DNA of 8,677 nt from JAVVTQ01 sp036653595. Its GTDB lineage: Bacteria > Bacillota > Clostridia > Oscillospirales > Ruminococcaceae. The DNA is taken from contig JAVVTQ010000052.1 of assembly GCA_036653595.1 (NCBI GenBank), positions 1 through 8,677 of the forward strand, written 5' to 3'. Shown here in pieces: positions 6,146 to 8,677 of this stretch. The translations under genes and the position numbers were made by a program. Positions within the stretch are counted from its first letter, which is position 1; every line of letters begins with the position of its first letter. The notes under the pieces were generated by a model. The model was not told the origin of the DNA, did not search any database, and saw nothing but the letters and a program-made list of their open reading frames with translations.

Positions 6146-6283
6146 CTACGCCTTTTTAAAGGTTGTGTTGTTGCATTTGGGGCATGGCGGACACTTGTCG
6201 CCGCTTCCCAGCGTTATTTCCGTGCCGCAGTTTGTGCATTTGTATGTTCCGGCTCCCGGATTTTCTCCTGTTGATATGCTCAT
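6146..6283 (-). CDS. Zinc-ribbon microprotein (45 residues)
   Basis: On the minus strand an ATG at 6281-6283 opens a 45-residue frame ending in TAG. It begins MSISTGENPGAGTYKCTNCG and ends with a lysine-rich stretch. The cysteines are C16, C19, C31, C34 and C37, in the order CxxC, 11 residues, CxxCxxC. This makes a compact zinc ribbon or rubredoxin-like knuckle in which four of the five could bind a metal. AAGGA (6293-6297) lies 9 nt before the start. The role is unknown; such small ribbons are seen in other Bacillota and usually carry only a domain-level name. It lies downstream of tex on the same strand with no obvious terminator between, so co-transcription is possible. It is convergent with the FemAB gene. 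Confidence 0.85.
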   Translation of the reverse strand: MSISTGENPGAGTYKCTNCGTEITLGSGDKCPPCPKCNNTTFKKA

Positions 6284-6411
6284 GAATTCAGTTCCTTTCT
6301 TTTTTTGTGCGTTTCCGCTTGTCTTATTTTGTGATAGCGAATGAAATAATATTCACAGTCCCGCGCAAAATATTAATTAAAACATCTGAATTCACAGCGC
6401 AGCGCCATCTG
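6284..6411 (-). other. Gap between tex and the zinc-ribbon gene
   Basis: This 128-base A/T-rich gap has no T-tailed hairpin that would end tex transcription. On the minus strand TATTAT (near 6346-6351) could be a -10 for the zinc-ribbon gene, but I see no matching -35. ATTCACAG occurs twice (6351-6358 and 6390-6397) as a short direct repeat. I cannot support a promoter or terminator here. Confidence 0.4.
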
Positions 6412-8568
6412 TCAGTCCTTCGACGCCTGCTTTATAGACAGCGATATGCGTTTCTTTTCCGGGTCCACGGCAAGCACCACAGTTTTGACTATATCGCCCA
6501 CCTTCAGCGCCTCTGATGGGTGCTTTATGAACTTGTTGCAAATCTCGGAAATGTGCACAAGGCCGTCCTGATGAACTGCAATATCGACAAAGACGCCGAA
6601 GTCCACCACGTTTCTCACCGTGCCTGTCATGACCATTCCGGGCTTTAGGTCGTTCATGTCCATGACGTCCGTGCGGAGAAGCGGTGCCGGCAGCTCGTCC
6701 CTTATATCACGTCCCGGCTTTTGAAGCTCCTTCATTATGTCCAATACTGTAGGCATCCCAACGCCGCAATACTCTGCGACCTTTGCCGGGGTCAGCTTTT
6801 GCACTCTTTGCTCCAGTTCTGACAAATTCTCGTTTACCACATCGTCGAGTGAATAGCCGCAGATTTCCAGCAGCTTTTTAGCCGCATCATAGGACTCCGG
6901 GTGAACGGATGTGTTGTCGAGAATATTCTTGCTCTCCGGCACCCTCAAAAAGCCCGCGCACTGGACAAATGTCTTTGCGCCGAGCTTCGGCACCTTTTTG
7001 AGAGCCGTTCGGTTTTTGAATTCTCCGTTTTCCTCCCTGTATATCACTATGTTTTTGGCAATCGTGCCGTTGAGTCCCGCCACACGCGCCATGAGCGGCG
7101 CTGAGGCCGTGTTGAGATCAACTCCCACAGCGTTGACACAGTCCTCGACAACACCGTCGAGGGCTTCGTCGAGCCTTGCGGGGGGCATGTCGTGCTGGTA
7201 CTGCCCGACGCCTATTGATTTTGGGTCAATTTTTACAAGCTCGGCCAAAGGATCCTGCAAACGCCGCGCGATGGAAATAGCGCTTCGCAGCGACACGTCG
7301 TAGTCCGGGAACTCCTGCGCTCCCAGCTTTGACGCCGAGTATACGGAAGCTCCCGCCTCATTGACGACCATATAGGATACTCCGCCCACCTCTTTTAGCA
7401 TGTCGGCGATGAATATCTCCGACTCTTTGGATGCAGTGCCGTTGCCGATTGAAATTGTATTTACGCCGTGTTTTTTGATTAGCCCTTCCAGCTTTTTCTT
7501 TGACTCATCAATTTTGTTGTTCGGCGGCGTCGGATATACGACCGTTGTGTCGAGAACCTTGCCGGTTTTGTCGACTACGGCTATCTTACAGCCTGTTCGG
7601 TAGGCAGGGTCAAAGCCCAGCGTAACCTTATTTTTTATCGGCGGCTGCATGAGCAGCGGCTTGAGGTTGAGTGAAAATGTTTTTATTGCCTGTTCGTTGG
7701 CCATGTCTGTCAAATCGTTTCTGATTTCCCTCTCCACGGAGGGAAAAATCAAGCGCGCATATGCGTCGTCGGCTGACGCTTTTACAAACGATGTCGACAG
7801 GCTTTTTTCCTTGACGACATTATTGTATATTACCGCCTGCGCCATGGCTTCGTCCACTTCGACCGACACCTTGAGAATGTTCTCCTTTTCGCCGCGATTC
7901 ACGGCGAGAACGCGGTGACTTTGCAGCTTTGACACCGGCTCGCTCATGTCGTAGTACAGCCTGTAGACAGTGTCCTCCTCGGTTGTGGCCTTTGACGTCA
8001 AGAAGCCCTTTTCGTTGATGAGCGCGCGCAGCTCCTTTCTGATAACGGCATTGTCGGATATCATCTCCGCTATTATGTCAGATGCCCCCGCAAGAGCCTC
8101 CTCCGGGGACACAACGCCTTTTTCCTCGTCGACATAGTGCTCCGCTATTTCCTCGAGCGAGCCGTTTTTTATATCCTGTGCAAGCAGAGCCAGCGCCAGC
8201 GGCTCCAGTCCTTTTTCCTTCGCTATCGTGGCGCGGGTGCGTCTTTTCTGCTTATAGGGGCGATAAATGTCCTCGAGCTCTGCTAGAGTGACCGCCTTTT
8301 CTATATCCGCGCTCAGTTCAGGCGTCAGCTTTCCCTGCTCTTCTATAGTCGACATTATTTCCGTGCGGCGCTTATCCAGATTGCGCAGATATGTCAGTCT
8401 GTCGCTCACCTCACGAACCACCTGGTCGTCCATTGTCCCCGTCATCTCCTTGCGGTAGCGCGAGATAAACGGCACTGTGTTCCCCTCGTCGAGCAAGCTT
8501 ATAACGTTTTCCACATGCTGTGGTTTGAGTGAAAATTCTTTTGAAATAGTCTCGGTTGCCTTGTCCAT
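6412..8568 (-). CDS. tex: Tex family RNA-binding protein (S1 domain)
   Basis: This 718-residue cytoplasmic protein is full length for Tex, a conserved bacterial nucleic-acid-binding protein linked to transcription and gene expression and related to eukaryotic Spt6. The N-terminal helical region includes RTRATIAKEKGLEPLA (about residues 109-124), a Tex hallmark. A YqgF/RuvC-like domain starts at GFDPAYRTG (318-326), with GNGTASKE soon after. The GQYQHDM signature sits at about 455-461. Helix-hairpin-helix repeats follow from about 484 to 560, with GLNGTIAKNIV and KKVPKLGAKTF. An S1 RNA-binding domain fills about 641-711. The minus-strand ATG at 8566-8568 has AGGAG (8575-8579) 6 nt upstream and a clear promoter, so the start is well supported. 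Nothing is truncated. Confidence 0.97.
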   Translation of the reverse strand: MDKATETISKEFSLKPQHVENVISLLDEGNTVPFISRYRKEMTGTMDDQVVREVSDRLTYLRNLDKRRTEIMSTIEEQGKLTPELSADIEKAVTLAELEDIYRPYKQKRRTRATIAKEKGLEPLALALLAQDIKNGSLEEIAEHYVDEEKGVVSPEEALAGASDIIAEMISDNAVIRKELRALINEKGFLTSKATTEEDTVYRLYYDMSEPVSKLQSHRVLAVNRGEKENILKVSVEVDEAMAQAVIYNNVVKEKSLSTSFVKASADDAYARLIFPSVEREIRNDLTDMANEQAIKTFSLNLKPLLMQPPIKNKVTLGFDPAYRTGCKIAVVDKTGKVLDTTVVYPTPPNNKIDESKKKLEGLIKKHGVNTISIGNGTASKESEIFIADMLKEVGGVSYMVVNEAGASVYSASKLGAQEFPDYDVSLRSAISIARRLQDPLAELVKIDPKSIGVGQYQHDMPPARLDEALDGVVEDCVNAVGVDLNTASAPLMARVAGLNGTIAKNIVIYREENGEFKNRTALKKVPKLGAKTFVQCAGFLRVPESKNILDNTSVHPESYDAAKKLLEICGYSLDDVVNENLSELEQRVQKLTPAKVAEYCGVGMPTVLDIMKELQKPGRDIRDELPAPLLRTDVMDMNDLKPGMVMTGTVRNVVDFGVFVDIAVHQDGLVHISEICNKFIKHPSEALKVGDIVKTVVLAVDPEKKRISLSIKQASKD

Positions 8569-8600
8569 GTCAGACTCCTGTCCCTTTATGATTTGCTTAA

Positions 8601-8609
8601 ATTATACCA
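8601..8609 (-). promoter_or_regulatory. Extended -10 promoter of tex
   Basis: On the minus strand TGGTATAAT gives a perfect extended -10 (TATAAT at 8601-8606). The position for a -35 (8624-8629, TCGCTT) is a poor match and falls inside the first palindromic hairpin. The start near 8594 gives a leader of about 26 nt that carries the ribosome binding site. Confidence 0.75.
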
Positions 8610-8615
8610 CAATTT

Positions 8616-8666
8616 CTATCGCGAAGCGATAGTCGCGGCAAAGCCGCGAGGCGAAGCGCAGCTTCG
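8616..8666. repeat. Array of three tandem perfect hairpins (palindromic repeat)
   Basis: Three palindromes follow one another almost without gaps: CTATCGC-GAA-GCGATAG (8616-8632), TCGCGGC-AAA-GCCGCGA (8633-8649) and CGAAGC-GCA-GCTTCG (8652-8666). Each has a perfect 6-7 bp stem and a 3-nt loop. No T-tract follows on either strand and no coding frame fits, so this looks like an interspersed extragenic palindromic element. It may continue beyond the window edge. It abuts the tex promoter, and part of it resembles 2516-2538. Confidence 0.75.
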
Positions 8667-8677
8667 GCAAATTGATG

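Noticed and set aside
8616..8677. CRISPR repeats or a terminator at the right edge
   Set aside because: The three palindromes differ from each other and have no spacers, and neither strand has a T-tract after a stem.

Overview
The window looks like a stable chromosomal segment from a Gram-positive, low-to-moderate GC Bacillota, most likely a clostridial lineage such as Oscillospirales. The taxonomic call is inference. It rests on a transketolase split into two genes, a DUF4349 lipoprotein, a FemA/FemX-type peptidoglycan bridge transferase, a tiny zinc-ribbon protein and strong AGGAGG-type ribosome binding sites. I see no transposase, integrase, phage gene, CRISPR array or toxin-antitoxin pair.

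Layout from left to right. A tRNA-Thr(UGU) gene (5-80, minus) is divergent from a monocistronic gene for an L-fucose/arabinose isomerase-like protein (217-1407, plus) that ends at a hairpin terminator. A DUF4349 lipoprotein follows (1567-2478, plus), and after it lies a long imperfect inverted repeat (2515-2560). Next is a stand-alone tRNA-Pro(UGG) gene (2722-2798, plus) with its own promoter and a likely terminator. Then come the two transketolase halves as a tight operon (2979-3791 and 3795-4718, plus), closed by a strong UUCG-tetraloop terminator. A FemAB-family transferase gene (4901-6070, plus) has its own extended -10 promoter inside an inverted repeat. It converges, across a bidirectional terminator (6091-6132), on a 45-residue zinc-ribbon gene (6146-6283, minus) and the large tex gene (6412-8568, minus). 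The tex promoter abuts a row of three small perfect hairpins at the right edge (8616-8666), which resembles an interspersed palindromic repeat.

The genes form separate housekeeping units rather than one pathway: two tRNAs, pentose-phosphate carbon shuffling (transketolase), cell-wall cross-bridge synthesis (FemAB), RNA/transcription-associated function (Tex), one envelope lipoprotein, and two proteins of uncertain role (the isomerase-like protein and the zinc ribbon). No stretch over 300 bases lacks a gene; the longest gap (2479-2721) holds the inverted repeat and the tRNA-Pro promoter. I found no convincing new multi-gene system. The most interesting items are the hairpin-array repeat with a partial relative elsewhere in the window, the orphan isomerase-like enzyme and the five-cysteine microprotein.
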